Below are positions 1-8,871 of a stretch of 64,000 nucleotides of DNA, one piece after another. Location: the NCBI RefSeq assembly GCF_039523415.1, contig NZ_BAAAFG010000001.1, positions 62,001 through 126,000 of the forward strand. Reading direction: 5' to 3'. Source of the stretch: Gangjinia marincola (GTDB taxonomy: Bacteria > Bacteroidota > Bacteroidia > Flavobacteriales > Flavobacteriaceae). Each line of letters opens with the position of its first letter. Positions within the stretch are counted from its first letter, which is position 1. The translations under genes were made by a program, and so were the position numbers. The notes beneath the pieces are model-generated. The model ran no database searches. It saw only the letters and a program-made list of their open reading frames with translations, and had not been told where the DNA came from.

Positions 1-460
1 CAACGGCAATCCCGGCAATCACGCCTATTTCTTTGGCTCCTGTAGATACGTTGATGATCACCACCATTAAGAAAAACGTGAGTAAGACTTCAACAATAAA
101 GGCGCGCCAAAGCTCAATGGTTGGAATAGTCGCCCCCAGTGTTTCATGTTCAGGAAACAGCAGTAACACCATAAGACTAGCTGCGATCGCAGCCAGGCAT
201 TGGATAAGCGCATATTTAGGTACTTCTTTCCAGGGGAATTTTTTGGCGTAAGCAAAGCCTATGGTCACCGCCGGATTGAAGTGGGCACCAGAGATATCTC
301 CAAACGCGTAAATCATCCCCATCACAATTAATCCCCAGGTAAAGGCCACCCCGGGATGAGTTACAACTCCGCTGGTGACATCATTCACCACCATGGCACC
401 GGTACCACAAAACACCATGGCGAACGTTCCAATAAATTCGGCTATATATTTCTTGAGCAT
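1..460 (-). CDS. Aquaporin / MIP-family channel (3' end beyond the window)
   Basis: The minus strand reads from an ATG at 460 to the window edge and gives the first 153 residues of a major-intrinsic-protein channel for water or small neutral solutes in the inner membrane. The first NPA selectivity loop is present as HFNPAVT at about residues 60-66, between hydrophobic helices. The conserved start AEFIGTF is also there. The second NPA loop and the selectivity-filter arginine lie outside the window, so water and glycerol types cannot be told apart. The provided translations do not cover this frame; I read it from the bases. A TATATTTG promoter element lies just upstream at 477-484. Confidence 0.9.
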   Translation of the reverse strand, partial: MLKKYIAEFIGTFAMVFCGTGAMVVNDVTSGVVTHPGVAFTWGLIVMGMIYAFGDISGAHFNPAVTIGFAYAKKFPWKEVPKYALIQCLAAIAASLMVLLLFPEHETLGATIPTIELWRAFIVEVLLTFFLMVVIINVSTGAKEIGVIAGIAV

Positions 461-476
461 AGTTTATGTTAGAATG

Positions 477-484
477 CAAATATA
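477..484 (-). promoter_or_regulatory. Bacteroidota -7 element for the aquaporin gene
   Basis: On the minus strand this is TATATTTG, matching the Bacteroidota -7 consensus TAnnTTTG, 16 bases before the aquaporin ATG. No good -33 TTG was found at the expected distance, so only the -7 half is supported. Confidence 0.45.
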
Positions 485-569
485 CATCGTACTACTTTAA
501 GCCTTTGTTAACAATAAAAGGACAAAGGAATGGTAATTTCGCAAAAACGAACCTATTAAAAATATACAC

Positions 570-1415
570 ATGAAAAAAATAGTCTTATTTATCGCCTGTG
601 CAGCTTTTCTAAGTACTGCATACGCACAAGTAAAAACGCCACAACCCAGCCCGATGGCTAAAGTAGAGCAGGTAGTTGGTCTTACTAATGTTACCTTAGA
701 GTATTCTAGACCTGCCATGCGTGGTAGAACTGTTTTTGGTGACTTAGTACCTTTTGACAAGCTTTGGAGAACCGGGGCTAATGCCAATACAAAAATCATG
801 TTTGATCAAGACGTCATGGTAGGCGGTAAAGAGCTTAAGAAAGGAACCTATGCGCTATTTACCAAACCCGGTAAAGACCAGTGGGAAGTCATTTTTTACA
901 GTGATGCCTCTAATTGGGGAACCCCACAAAACTGGGATGAAAGTAAAGTTGCTGCAAAAGTAATGACTAAGGCGATGAAAGCTCCTAAAACTGCCGAATC
1001 CTTTACCATTATGTTCGCAGATGTGATGCCAGATGGAGCCAATATGCACATTCACTGGGCAGATACGATGGTGAGTGTACCGGTCAAAGTAATGACCGAC
1101 CAAATGGTGATGGCTTCTATTGATCAGGCATTGAGCGGACCATCTGGCGCTGATTATTATGCAGCCGCGGTATATTATAAAGATAGCGGGAAGGACATGA
1201 AAAAAGCCAAAGAATATATGGATAAGGCAATGAGCATGATCGAAAAGCCCGGATTTTGGCAACTGCGTCAGCAGTCATTAATTCTTGCTGCCAATGGTGA
1301 GAAAAAAGAAGCGATTAAAGTAGCCAAGATGTCTTTAGAAGGAGCGAAAGCTGCGGGTAATGCAGATTATGTCAAGATGAATGAGGATTCTCTAAAAGAA
1401 TGGGGAGCAATGTAA
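570..1415 (+). CDS. DUF2911 domain-containing secreted protein
   Basis: A 281-residue protein with a typical signal peptide ending in AYAQ near residue 20. Residues about 25-170 match the DUF2911 family, seen in the conserved run around RPAMRGRTVFG and LWRTGANA followed by a beta-rich segment. The C-terminal 90 residues are helical and alanine/lysine rich, resembling a tetratricopeptide-like tail (KKAKEYMDKA, then a second helical pair). The family is common in Bacteroidota and has no established reaction. It is a single gene: the aquaporin diverges from it and a strong terminator follows. Confidence 0.85.
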   Translation: MKKIVLFIACAAFLSTAYAQVKTPQPSPMAKVEQVVGLTNVTLEYSRPAMRGRTVFGDLVPFDKLWRTGANANTKIMFDQDVMVGGKELKKGTYALFTKPGKDQWEVIFYSDASNWGTPQNWDESKVAAKVMTKAMKAPKTAESFTIMFADVMPDGANMHIHWADTMVSVPVKVMTDQMVMASIDQALSGPSGADYYAAAVYYKDSGKDMKKAKEYMDKAMSMIEKPGFWQLRQQSLILAANGEKKEAIKVAKMSLEGAKAAGNADYVKMNEDSLKEWGAM

Positions 1416-1543
1416 GCAGAGAACCCTAATCTGAAAAGCCTGTCTTGAGTTTACCGAAAGACTTATGCCGTCGAAAGGCGGTATCTAAATAAGTTTGCAG
1501 CAGGCAGTCGCAGTCTTTAGTTTTTGATTAATTAATTTAAGAC

Positions 1544-1576
1544 AAACCGTTTCAAGCGATTGAGACGGTTTTTTTA
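1544..1576 (+). terminator. Rho-independent terminator after the DUF2911 gene
   Basis: AACCGT pairs with ACGGTT (the stem can extend through TTC/GAG) around a short loop, followed by a run of seven T. It is almost identical to the terminator at 2382-2413. Confidence 0.85.
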
Positions 1577-1628
1577 TTGCATGTTAACTTTTTTTTTCTG
1601 AATACATTAAATAGAAATATGTATTGGT

Positions 1629-2297
1629 ATGAGGATAATTTTAATATGGTTATTTTTGATTTTAAACTATAGTATTACGCACTCTCAAGTTGGTATTAAT
1701 ACTAGTAATCCTAGTCAAATGCTTGATGTTATCGGACAAATACAAGTAGGAGAAGATGCATCATCTCCTAATGAAGAAGGAACTATTCGCTATAGTTCTG
1801 CCGGCCAAGATATTGAAGGATTTGCCTCTGGAGAGTGGAAATCTTTAACGTCTAAAAATAGTATTCCTCAAAATGCTATATTTGTTCAAATAGCAGATTT
1901 TGGGGCTTCAGCTTCAAGTACTTGGGCTTTCGTGGATTATAATATCAGTTATGATAACTCAGGTTCTTTTGGGGGATCATTTTTGCCTGTGCCTACTGGA
2001 AAAATTTTAGTCATAGAACAAATTTGTGCTACATCAACCGTCTCTGGTCCTTCTAATGAGTTTTATGCAGGTGTTAGAGTTTCTACTTCTTCAGGTAGTG
2101 GATTTAATCCTCAAATTTTTATTACTGGAGGTTCTGCAAATGGAAATACTTGTTTACAAGCAAATAAAGCTCCCTTATTGATCGCAACTCAAGGGCGATC
2201 TATTCAAGTTTGGAACTCTTCAACGTCTGATACATCAGTAAGATTTATAATTACTGGATATTTAGTAGATAGCTTGATAGATTATTATAAGCTCTAA
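1629..2297 (+). CDS. Secreted protein of unknown function with a fibre-like N-terminus
   Basis: A 222-residue protein that I do not recognise as a named family. It begins with a hydrophobic signal peptide (cleavage near HSQ, residue 20). Next comes GINTSNPSQMLDV and a GxIxV turn, a pattern often seen at the start of secreted, tail-fibre-like or adhesin-like Bacteroidota proteins. The rest is serine/glycine rich and predicted beta, ending LIDYYKL. It is more AT-rich than its neighbours and lies between two near-identical terminators, so it may be a late insertion. The ATG at 1629 is used because the signal peptide follows it directly. Confidence 0.65.
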   Translation: MRIILIWLFLILNYSITHSQVGINTSNPSQMLDVIGQIQVGEDASSPNEEGTIRYSSAGQDIEGFASGEWKSLTSKNSIPQNAIFVQIADFGASASSTWAFVDYNISYDNSGSFGGSFLPVPTGKILVIEQICATSTVSGPSNEFYAGVRVSTSSGSGFNPQIFITGGSANGNTCLQANKAPLLIATQGRSIQVWNSSTSDTSVRFIITGYLVDSLIDYYKL

Positions 2298-2381
2298 TCA
2301 TATAAGAATATGATAGAGTAGAATTCACTTCTCTAATCTAATTACTATTTAGTTTTATAATCGAAAAGATTAATTTTACCT

Positions 2382-2413
2382 AAACCGTTTCAAGCAATTG
2401 AGACGGTTTTTTT
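2382..2413 (+). terminator. Rho-independent terminator, near-duplicate of 1544-1576
   Basis: The same AAACCGT stem, loop and T-run as the previous terminator. Across the hairpin and T-run the two copies differ at one base (loop AAGCGATT versus AAGCAATT). Confidence 0.85.
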
Positions 2414-2461
2414 ATTGTATTGGTCTTTTTTCTGAAAGATTAATCCTCGTTATTTGATCGT

Positions 2462-3088
2462 ATGAATTTTTTCACCTGTGTGTTTTTTGGTTTTATTGTA
2501 GCTGCTTCGGGGAGTTTGTCCCCCAGTTTCTTGAATCTTACCGTAGTAAAATTTAGTCTTAAAAGTGGTTTAAAAGCGGCCTTATTTCTTATCGGTGGCT
2601 TCGCTACGGTGTTGTTTTTTCAAGCCAATCTGGGTGCTTATTTATCTAGTATTTTGATGGAAAACTCTGAATACATCACGTTAATCCAACAAGTGGGTAC
2701 AGGGATACTCCTTCTTTTATCCATTTATTTCTTTCGACTTTATTTAACCAAAGAAAAAACTATTAAACGGGTAGAGATAGAGAAATCTAAAGCCTATATG
2801 CATGGGATAGGAATGTCATTGCTCAATATGTTTGCGATACCGTTTTATTTTACGGCCATATCGCTCTTAATTGGATTGGATTATTTTGAATACAGTTTTA
2901 TAAATGCTTTGTTCTTTTCCATCGGTTCTACGGCGGGATCATTTACTGTTTATGCCACCTATGCTACGATAGCTAATAAGATTGAGCACCGGCTCACCGT
3001 TATTGCCACTAAAATGGATTTGATCATTGGTTGCTTAACCGGAATTGTAGGATTGGCGAATTTGGTGTATTTGGTGTGGTTTAAGTAG
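2462..3088 (+). CDS. LysE/RhtB-type amino-acid exporter family membrane protein
   Basis: A 208-residue, very hydrophobic protein with about six membrane segments. The N-terminal stretch (FFGFIVAASGSLSPSFLN, then VKFSLKSGLKAALFL) has the GxxxxxPGP-like start of LysE-family exporters, with SLSPSF in place of the usual PGP. The second half includes a long helix pair at residues 110-165 and an asparagine-containing last helix. The family exports amino acids or small metabolites across the inner membrane; the substrate cannot be told here. It stands alone between a terminator and a convergent gene. Confidence 0.7.
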   Translation: MNFFTCVFFGFIVAASGSLSPSFLNLTVVKFSLKSGLKAALFLIGGFATVLFFQANLGAYLSSILMENSEYITLIQQVGTGILLLLSIYFFRLYLTKEKTIKRVEIEKSKAYMHGIGMSLLNMFAIPFYFTAISLLIGLDYFEYSFINALFFSIGSTAGSFTVYATYATIANKIEHRLTVIATKMDLIIGCLTGIVGLANLVYLVWFK

Positions 3089-3140
3089 AGGCATAGTGAA
3101 GTTCTCTAATTTTTCTAAAGCAATTTTACAAACTGATGCT

Positions 3141-3563
3141 TTAAATATTTATCCTTATATCCTGATTAATCTCTTTTAGCTGTTGAGCAAAGCCTAGCTT
3201 ATCTTTAGGGGAGATTAGGATGGAGTCAAACTTTCTGTATGTAATTTCTATGCGATCAAATGAGGGTGCAGGAGCAGACATAAAACTATTGGTCTTAGAA
3301 ATCTCTTTAATCTCATGTATGGAGATCGGTTTGTAAGAGAAAACCCCGCATTTAATACGCAAATATTCATTTTCAATGAGATAGTAGGTAGATAAAAACA
3401 TATGCAGAATAAGAGCGAAAACTATAATCACAATACCCAGAAGGACTATTTGCTGAAATTCAACTTTTGTATTTATAGCATTTGGAACAATTATCGCCAA
3501 AAAGCCCAATACTATAATTATTAGCAGTGGATAAGAAATTTTGGAGGGATATTTCTTTTTCAT
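3141..3563 (-). CDS. Bacterial PH-domain membrane protein (bPH_4-like)
   Basis: A 140-residue protein with two membrane helices (about residues 12-32 and 38-60) followed by a small cytosolic beta domain. The segment from YYLIENEYLRIKCGVF through IHEIKEISKT and IEITYR.FDSILISP is typical of the short bacterial pleckstrin-homology domains, often annotated PH domain or DUF1200. The role of these proteins is unknown. It converges on the LysE-type gene and is 13 bases downstream of the Gfo/Idh/MocA gene on the same strand, so it may be the last gene of that transcript. Confidence 0.7.
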   Translation of the reverse strand: MKKKYPSKISYPLLIIIVLGFLAIIVPNAINTKVEFQQIVLLGIVIIVFALILHMFLSTYYLIENEYLRIKCGVFSYKPISIHEIKEISKTNSFMSAPAPSFDRIEITYRKFDSILISPKDKLGFAQQLKEINQDIRINI

Positions 3564-3575
3564 TGGTTTTCAAAT

Positions 3576-4553
3576 TTAATATTCCAACCCAATTCTCTCC
3601 CTAATCGTATCCAACAACTCAATCAAAGCCAGACTTTGATCAAATCCCCATACATCACTTTCAAACCTGTCTTGAGCCAGCATTTCTTGAACGTGAACGG
3701 CCTCATAATAATACCCATTTGAGGTGTATCCAACATCCAGCGTTTCCTCTTGCCCACCTTGTAAGATGCTCACTGTGCTGGGTTCATGAAAGCGACTGTT
3801 GATCTTGATGATTCCTTTTTGACAGGTGATGATGCACTCTGTGGGTGTTTTTTGATCTATGGCTGAACATAAATCAGCGGTAACGCCTTTTGCATACCTA
3901 AATTCAATAGTACACTGATGATCTACTTGGGTTTTACCAAACACAGCACTTGCTGTGATCTCTTTTGGCTGTCCCAATAATGTTAGCGCAGCAAAGACAG
4001 GATAAATCCCTACATCCAACAAACTCCCACCGCCTAAAGCTTTATTGTAAATTCGCCGATCAGGATCAAAGGGACTATCAAACCCAAAGTCTGCTTGAAG
4101 ATGGGTAATCTCCCCAAGTTCTTTTGTCTTTAAAAATTCCAGAACCTTTTGGTAATGGGGTAGAAATCGTGTCCATAAGGCTTCCATCAAAAAGGTCTTA
4201 TTTTCTTTTGCACAGGCAATCATTTCTTTGACCTGATCTGCATTCATCGCAAAAGGTTTTTCACAGAGTACAGCCTTTTTCGCATTTAAGCCTAGTAGGG
4301 TATGCTCATAGTGAAAACTGTGTGGCGTAGCGATATAAATAATGTCTACCTGATCGTCGTCAACTAATTGTTGATAGTCACCGTACCATTTTTCAGCGTA
4401 ATAGGTGGAGGCAAAATCTTTTGCGCGTTCTTCACTCCGGCTAGCTACCGCATGTAAATTGGCATTGCCAATGAGCGCTAAATCCTCTGCAAATTCGTGT
4501 GCGATTTTTCCGCAGCCTAAAATTCCCCAATGAAAGATTCTATTCGTGGACAT
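3576..4553 (-). CDS. Gfo/Idh/MocA family NAD(P)-dependent oxidoreductase
   Basis: About 325 residues starting at MSTNRIFHWGILGCGKIA. GxGxxA is the Rossmann dinucleotide motif. The family signature ALCEKPFAMN (EKP lysine) is near residue 95. The C-terminal half is the beta-sheet substrate domain, including GGSLLDVGIYPV. Such enzymes oxidise or reduce sugars, inositols or related compounds; the substrate is not known here. The longer open frame to 4628 is not used because the family starts at the Rossmann strand. The chosen ATG overlaps the last 14 bases of the upstream symporter gene, which suggests translational coupling and a shared role, perhaps uptake and oxidation of a sugar-like compound. 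Confidence 0.85.
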   Translation of the reverse strand: MSTNRIFHWGILGCGKIAHEFAEDLALIGNANLHAVASRSEERAKDFASTYYAEKWYGDYQQLVDDDQVDIIYIATPHSFHYEHTLLGLNAKKAVLCEKPFAMNADQVKEMIACAKENKTFLMEALWTRFLPHYQKVLEFLKTKELGEITHLQADFGFDSPFDPDRRIYNKALGGGSLLDVGIYPVFAALTLLGQPKEITASAVFGKTQVDHQCTIEFRYAKGVTADLCSAIDQKTPTECIITCQKGIIKINSRFHEPSTVSILQGGQEETLDVGYTSNGYYYEAVHVQEMLAQDRFESDVWGFDQSLALIELLDTIRERIGLEY

Positions 4554-6234
4554 GCTTAGGTTCTTTTGAAGAAGGTAGAGCAGTTTGTAGTAACAATGCT
4601 GTCCCAATAACAATGGCACAACCCACAAAATTAAGCCATAAATACGGCAACCAATCCAAGAAGTAGATCGCTATGATGATGGCTTGCGTAATGATCGCCG
4701 CAATAAACACGGCAGTACTTTTGACGTACTTAAAGAAAAACGCCAGTAGGAAAATACCAAGTACATTACCATAGAAGATGGAGCCTATGATATTTACCAA
4801 CTGAATGAGGTTATCAAATAAATCTGCTACACAAGCTACCAAAATGGCTAAAACTCCCCATAATAAAGTAAACCCTTTGGAGGCTTTGAGTAAATGGGTT
4901 TCAGATTTTTCACCCGCGTTACGCTTGTATAAGTCGATGGCGGTGGTAGTTCCCAGTGCGTTTAACTCTGAAGCTGTGCTAGACATCGCTGCGCTTAAAA
5001 TCACCGCTAAGAGCAAACCAATGAGCCCACGGGGTAAGTTGTTGATGATAAAATGAATAAAGACATAATCCTTATCGTTGGTCTCAATGGTTTCATCTGC
5101 TTGTGAGATCAGTTCTTTTCCGCGTTCACGTAATTCACTGGTTTGATTAGAAAGTTTTAAGATCGATGCTTTGAGTTGGTCCTTTTCAGCTTCGGTCGTT
5201 GCAGAAGCATAGGCCAAGGTGTGTTGGTGTTGGGTAGCTTGTAGTTGATATAAGTCATCTTCAAGCTGGGTGTATTCTTCCGCGAAAGCGCTATTATTCA
5301 CCGCATCTTTAGAAGCGGGGTTAAAGTGTAAGGGCGTTTGATTAAATTGATAAAACACAAATACCATGATGCCCACCAGTAAGATGAAAAACTGCATGGG
5401 GACTTTGAGTAATCCATTAAAGATCAATCCCAGCTGACTTTCACGCATGGATCGACTGGAAAGGTAGCGTTGTACCTGGCTTTGATCTGTCCCAAAATAG
5501 GAAAGCGCCAAAAACGTCCCGCCAATGATTCCGCTCCAAAAGGTATAGCGATTATCCAAGCTAAAGGAGAAATCTACCAAGTTCATGCGATCGTGCAATC
5601 CGGCAATTTCTAAGGCTTTGGTAAAGCTGATGTTTTCTGGTAAATAGCTAAAAATGAGGATGAAGGCGGTGATCATTCCGCCAAAAATAACCGCCATTTG
5701 TTGCTTTTGAGTGACGCTTACGGCTTTGGTCCCGCCACTTACGGTATAGATAATGACCAGTACACCAATGATGATATTAAGCGTGAGTAAATCCCATCCT
5801 AATACTGCCGAAAGAATAATCGCGGGTGCAAAAATGGTGATACCAGCAGCTAGTCCCCGTTGAATTAAAAAGAGAATTGCCGTGAGTGTTCTGGTTTTTA
5901 AATCAAAACGCGTTTCTAAGTACTCATACGCGGTGTAAATATTTAATTTGTGGTAAATGGGAATAAAGACCAAACAAATAATGACCATAGCAATGGGTAA
6001 CCCAAAGTAAAACTGTACAAAACCCATCCCGCTGTGAAAGGCCTGCCCGGGAGTTGAGAGAAACGTAATTGCGCTGGCCTGAGTCGCCATGACCGATAAT
6101 CCTATGGTCCACCATTTCGCATCTTCGTCTTTAATGTAGTCGTTGACCGATGTATTTTTTCGGGTTTTATATACGCCATAAACAACGATAAAAATTAATG
6201 TGGCGATAAGGATGATATAATCGATAGTTGCCAT
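4540..6234 (-). CDS. Sodium:solute symporter (SSS family)
   Basis: A 564-residue transporter with 13 or so membrane helices. The conserved helix-1 region with NDYIKDEDAKWWTIGLSVMA and SAITFLSTPG is typical of the SSS family (sialic acid, sugar or amino-acid uptake driven by sodium). Between about residues 300 and 390 it has an unusually long hydrophilic and probably coiled-coil loop (ASKDAVNNS through LRERGKELIS), longer than in classic PutP or SglT. It directly follows a 36-residue membrane gene with no gap and overlaps the oxidoreductase gene downstream. The solute is unknown; the PIG-L deacetylase upstream hints at an N-acetylated or glycosidic substrate, which is inference. Confidence 0.88.
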   Translation of the reverse strand: MATIDYIILIATLIFIVVYGVYKTRKNTSVNDYIKDEDAKWWTIGLSVMATQASAITFLSTPGQAFHSGMGFVQFYFGLPIAMVIICLVFIPIYHKLNIYTAYEYLETRFDLKTRTLTAILFLIQRGLAAGITIFAPAIILSAVLGWDLLTLNIIIGVLVIIYTVSGGTKAVSVTQKQQMAVIFGGMITAFILIFSYLPENISFTKALEIAGLHDRMNLVDFSFSLDNRYTFWSGIIGGTFLALSYFGTDQSQVQRYLSSRSMRESQLGLIFNGLLKVPMQFFILLVGIMVFVFYQFNQTPLHFNPASKDAVNNSAFAEEYTQLEDDLYQLQATQHQHTLAYASATTEAEKDQLKASILKLSNQTSELRERGKELISQADETIETNDKDYVFIHFIINNLPRGLIGLLLAVILSAAMSSTASELNALGTTTAIDLYKRNAGEKSETHLLKASKGFTLLWGVLAILVACVADLFDNLIQLVNIIGSIFYGNVLGIFLLAFFFKYVKSTAVFIAAIITQAIIIAIYFLDWLPYLWLNFVGCAIVIGTALLLQTALPSSKEPKHVHE

Positions 6235-6345
6235 CTAAGAGAAGTAATTCATCAGGAGATAAAACAGTGCAATATACACGGCATTCGCGATGAGTACGAT
6301 ACTGTATCGCTTTTTCCAGGTATACGAATGTGAGGTTAGGTTCAT
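6235..6345 (-). CDS. 36-residue single-pass membrane protein
   Basis: Read directly from the bases: ATG at 6345, stop TAG at 6237-6235, immediately followed by the ATG of the symporter at 6234. The product begins MNLTSHSYTWKKRYS and continues as one hydrophobic helix (IVLIANAVYIALFYLLMN). The basic KKR before the helix suggests the N-terminus stays in the cytosol. Zero spacing to the symporter and the helix-only composition suggest a small accessory subunit of that transporter, comparable with other tiny transporter-associated proteins. That role is inference. Confidence 0.65.
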   Translation of the reverse strand: MNLTSHSYTWKKRYSIVLIANAVYIALFYLLMNYFS

Positions 6346-6360
6346 GTTGGTAAGTTATAA

Positions 6361-8862
6361 TTATTTCCCCAAGGACAACATATTGGCGAACAAGCGGTAG
6401 GCACCAGATACTCCGGCCGGGAACTGCCTAAAAAAGCTTATGCCGGTATAGATGTAGTTTCCTTTACCGTAGGGAGCGATGAGCAAACTTCCTTTTTTTA
6501 ACGATTCACCTTGGTCATTCCATCCTAAAATGGGTGTGTAAGCATCATCCCATTCGTTCGGAAAGTAGAGTCCACGTTCTTGCACCCAATCTTCAAAATC
6601 TGCTTTTGTGATGTTATTAGGTTGGTTAAGCACGGGATGCTCTTTAGTCAAAAACTTTACCGCGGCAAACTCATCGGTTACCCGGTCGCGTGACAAGGAT
6701 AGTGGATAAGGGGCGAGTTCATCAAAGTTTAGCCTTCGGCTGGTGTTGTACTGTACAATCACATTGCCTCCACTTTTTACATAATCCAGAATAAAACTAT
6801 TTTTGAGGCGTAACTCTGGAGAGATATTATACGCGCGTATGCCAACCACCACGGCATCTGCATCTATCAGATGATCTGCAGATAGTTCTTGAGGACTAAT
6901 TTTAGCAACCTCATAGCCCAACTGCATGATACTCTCTGGCACCACATCGCCCGCACCTTCAATATAAACCACTTTACTTCCTTTTTTCTTTACATCTAGC
7001 TTGACCACTTTTGCTGTGGCAGGGGTAACGATGTACTGGGTTGGGATATGGTCGTAATCAATGGTAATTAATTCGTTGGTGTAGGTAGATTCTTTGGTTT
7101 TCGCTTGCGCGGAAAGTGTTCCTTGGCTTGCGGCTGCAGGTGGACTTACCGTAAACACTGCTGAAAACTCACTTCCTTTTTGATTGAGTTCAAACGGAAT
7201 AGTAGCAGGTGTAATCGAAAATCCTTTAGGTGCCTGAAGCTTAAGTTCACCTGACTGATTCGCGCTATTGGCGTTGAGCGCGACCTTGATTTCTTTGGCT
7301 TGTGTATTGCTAAATACAATTACATCGTCTGCCATGCTTAGGGATATCTTGGGTACAATGGCAAAAGGTTTGTATAACTCTCCTTTTTCGGGCAAGGAAT
7401 ATTTGTACACCACGGGGCGTTTTACATCAAGTACCTGTTGTTCTCCATCTACAGTAAATACTAACTGAAAATGGATACTAACCGAAGAGTCATTTTCTGG
7501 CTGGCCGATGAGATCTTGGTCTTTAACGGTGTACATTCCTGTGGTTCCTTTTTCTTCTAACCAATATGGCGATGTATATCCAGCATCCTTGGCGATGGTA
7601 GCAGTTACATTCTCGTCTATTGGTTGATTGGGCAATAAGTCAAATCTACGGTTTGAGGGAGGAATTTTTATATTGTTTGAAGCAACGAAGAGCTGCGCTT
7701 TAATTTCACGATTTGATCTATTTAATAAATAATAGTTGAGTTCTATGGATTCAACCGGCGCAGCAGTTGCATTTGCCACGGTTACTTCTAGATATAACCC
7801 GGCACAATCGATGATAATTTCTGTGATTTCTTCTAGTTTTAAGGTCTTGTAATGACTTGACGGCAAAGCTTTAATGAGTTTTTGAGCCTTGAGTAACTGT
7901 GGGATAGAGGCCGCGGGATTAGTGAAATCAAAATCCTCTTCAACATTATATAAAATATCTCCAATAGCTTTGCCGCCTTCTAGACGTGACCAAGTGGTGT
8001 TTATCCCTGAAAATAGGTCGTCACCTTCAGGTTGTTCACCTTTTAAAAATTCTACGTATTCTTCTTGCGAACCGCGACTAGACACTCGGCCGAATCCCTG
8101 AGATAAGTGCTGACTACTTGCAATGGATGCGATCTCATTGTTAGACCTTCCGCTTGACGGGTAAAAAACACCTACATCTACTTGTTGAAGTTTACCTTTA
8201 TCGGCTTTTTCAAAATTTTCTCTGCTGCCATAAAACCACCAGGAGGTGTTAAAATAAAGGCGTTTAGGTTGCCAGATAGAAGTATATTCAAGCTGTTTTG
8301 GATAGGCTTTTTTATTGTTTACCAGGTCAAAAGCTTCAACACTTAACATGGCGCTTGAGGTATGGTGCCCGTGTGTAGTACCCGGGGTACGGTGATTAAA
8401 ACGGTTAATGATAATATCTGGTCTAAAGGTGCGAATTGCCCAAACCACATCGCCCAATACTTGATCTTTATTCCAGATTTTTAAGGTTTCATCTGGATGC
8501 TTGGAGTAGCCAAAATCATTGGCGCGTGTAAAGCGTTGTTCACCACCATCCACGCGGCGTGCTGCTAACAGTTCTTGGGTTCTAATAAGGCCGAGTTGCT
8601 CTCTGATTTCGGGACCAACAAGGTTTTGTCCGCCATCACCGCGGGTAAGGGAGAGATAACCTGTTCTCGCATGAACATGGTTGGATAGATAGGAGATAAG
8701 CCGTGTATTTTCATCGTCTGGGTGAGCAGCTACATATAGTGCAGTACCCAAAAAATTCAATTTTTTAATGTTATTGTGAATAGAAACAGCATCTGCAGGG
8801 GCAGGTTTTTGAGCCTGTAGTACGGTTGCAGATAAAAATACTAGTAAGAAAACATGTCTCAT
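6361..8862 (-). CDS. PIG-L family deacetylase with large C-terminal extension
   Basis: An 833-residue secreted protein with a signal peptide ending LQAQ near residue 18. The PIG-L zinc motif AHPDDE is at residues 46-51, and a second metal-binding histidine cluster (THGHH) is near residue 165. This family removes N-acetyl groups from GlcNAc-like sugars. After the catalytic domain (about 30-290) come beta-rich, immunoglobulin-like segments. The last 230 residues resemble a class-I glutamine-amidotransferase-like or ThuA-like fold (VVVGIRAYN, GGNVIVQYN). It lies upstream of the symporter on the same strand, 15 bases from the 36-residue gene, so extracellular sugar processing and uptake may be linked. 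Confidence 0.88.
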   Translation of the reverse strand: MRHVFLLVFLSATVLQAQKPAPADAVSIHNNIKKLNFLGTALYVAAHPDDENTRLISYLSNHVHARTGYLSLTRGDGGQNLVGPEIREQLGLIRTQELLAARRVDGGEQRFTRANDFGYSKHPDETLKIWNKDQVLGDVVWAIRTFRPDIIINRFNHRTPGTTHGHHTSSAMLSVEAFDLVNNKKAYPKQLEYTSIWQPKRLYFNTSWWFYGSRENFEKADKGKLQQVDVGVFYPSSGRSNNEIASIASSQHLSQGFGRVSSRGSQEEYVEFLKGEQPEGDDLFSGINTTWSRLEGGKAIGDILYNVEEDFDFTNPAASIPQLLKAQKLIKALPSSHYKTLKLEEITEIIIDCAGLYLEVTVANATAAPVESIELNYYLLNRSNREIKAQLFVASNNIKIPPSNRRFDLLPNQPIDENVTATIAKDAGYTSPYWLEEKGTTGMYTVKDQDLIGQPENDSSVSIHFQLVFTVDGEQQVLDVKRPVVYKYSLPEKGELYKPFAIVPKISLSMADDVIVFSNTQAKEIKVALNANSANQSGELKLQAPKGFSITPATIPFELNQKGSEFSAVFTVSPPAAASQGTLSAQAKTKESTYTNELITIDYDHIPTQYIVTPATAKVVKLDVKKKGSKVVYIEGAGDVVPESIMQLGYEVAKISPQELSADHLIDADAVVVGIRAYNISPELRLKNSFILDYVKSGGNVIVQYNTSRRLNFDELAPYPLSLSRDRVTDEFAAVKFLTKEHPVLNQPNNITKADFEDWVQERGLYFPNEWDDAYTPILGWNDQGESLKKGSLLIAPYGKGNYIYTGISFFRQFPAGVSGAYRLFANMLSLGK

Positions 8863-8871
8863 AAATATCGT

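Noticed and set aside
497..799. A 100-residue minus-strand frame with a hydrophobic end
   Set aside because: It covers the DUF2911 promoter and signal peptide region and has no features of its own.
855..1262. A 135-residue open frame on the minus strand
   Set aside because: Antisense shadow of the DUF2911 gene; rich in histidine, isoleucine and phenylalanine with no family or promoter support.
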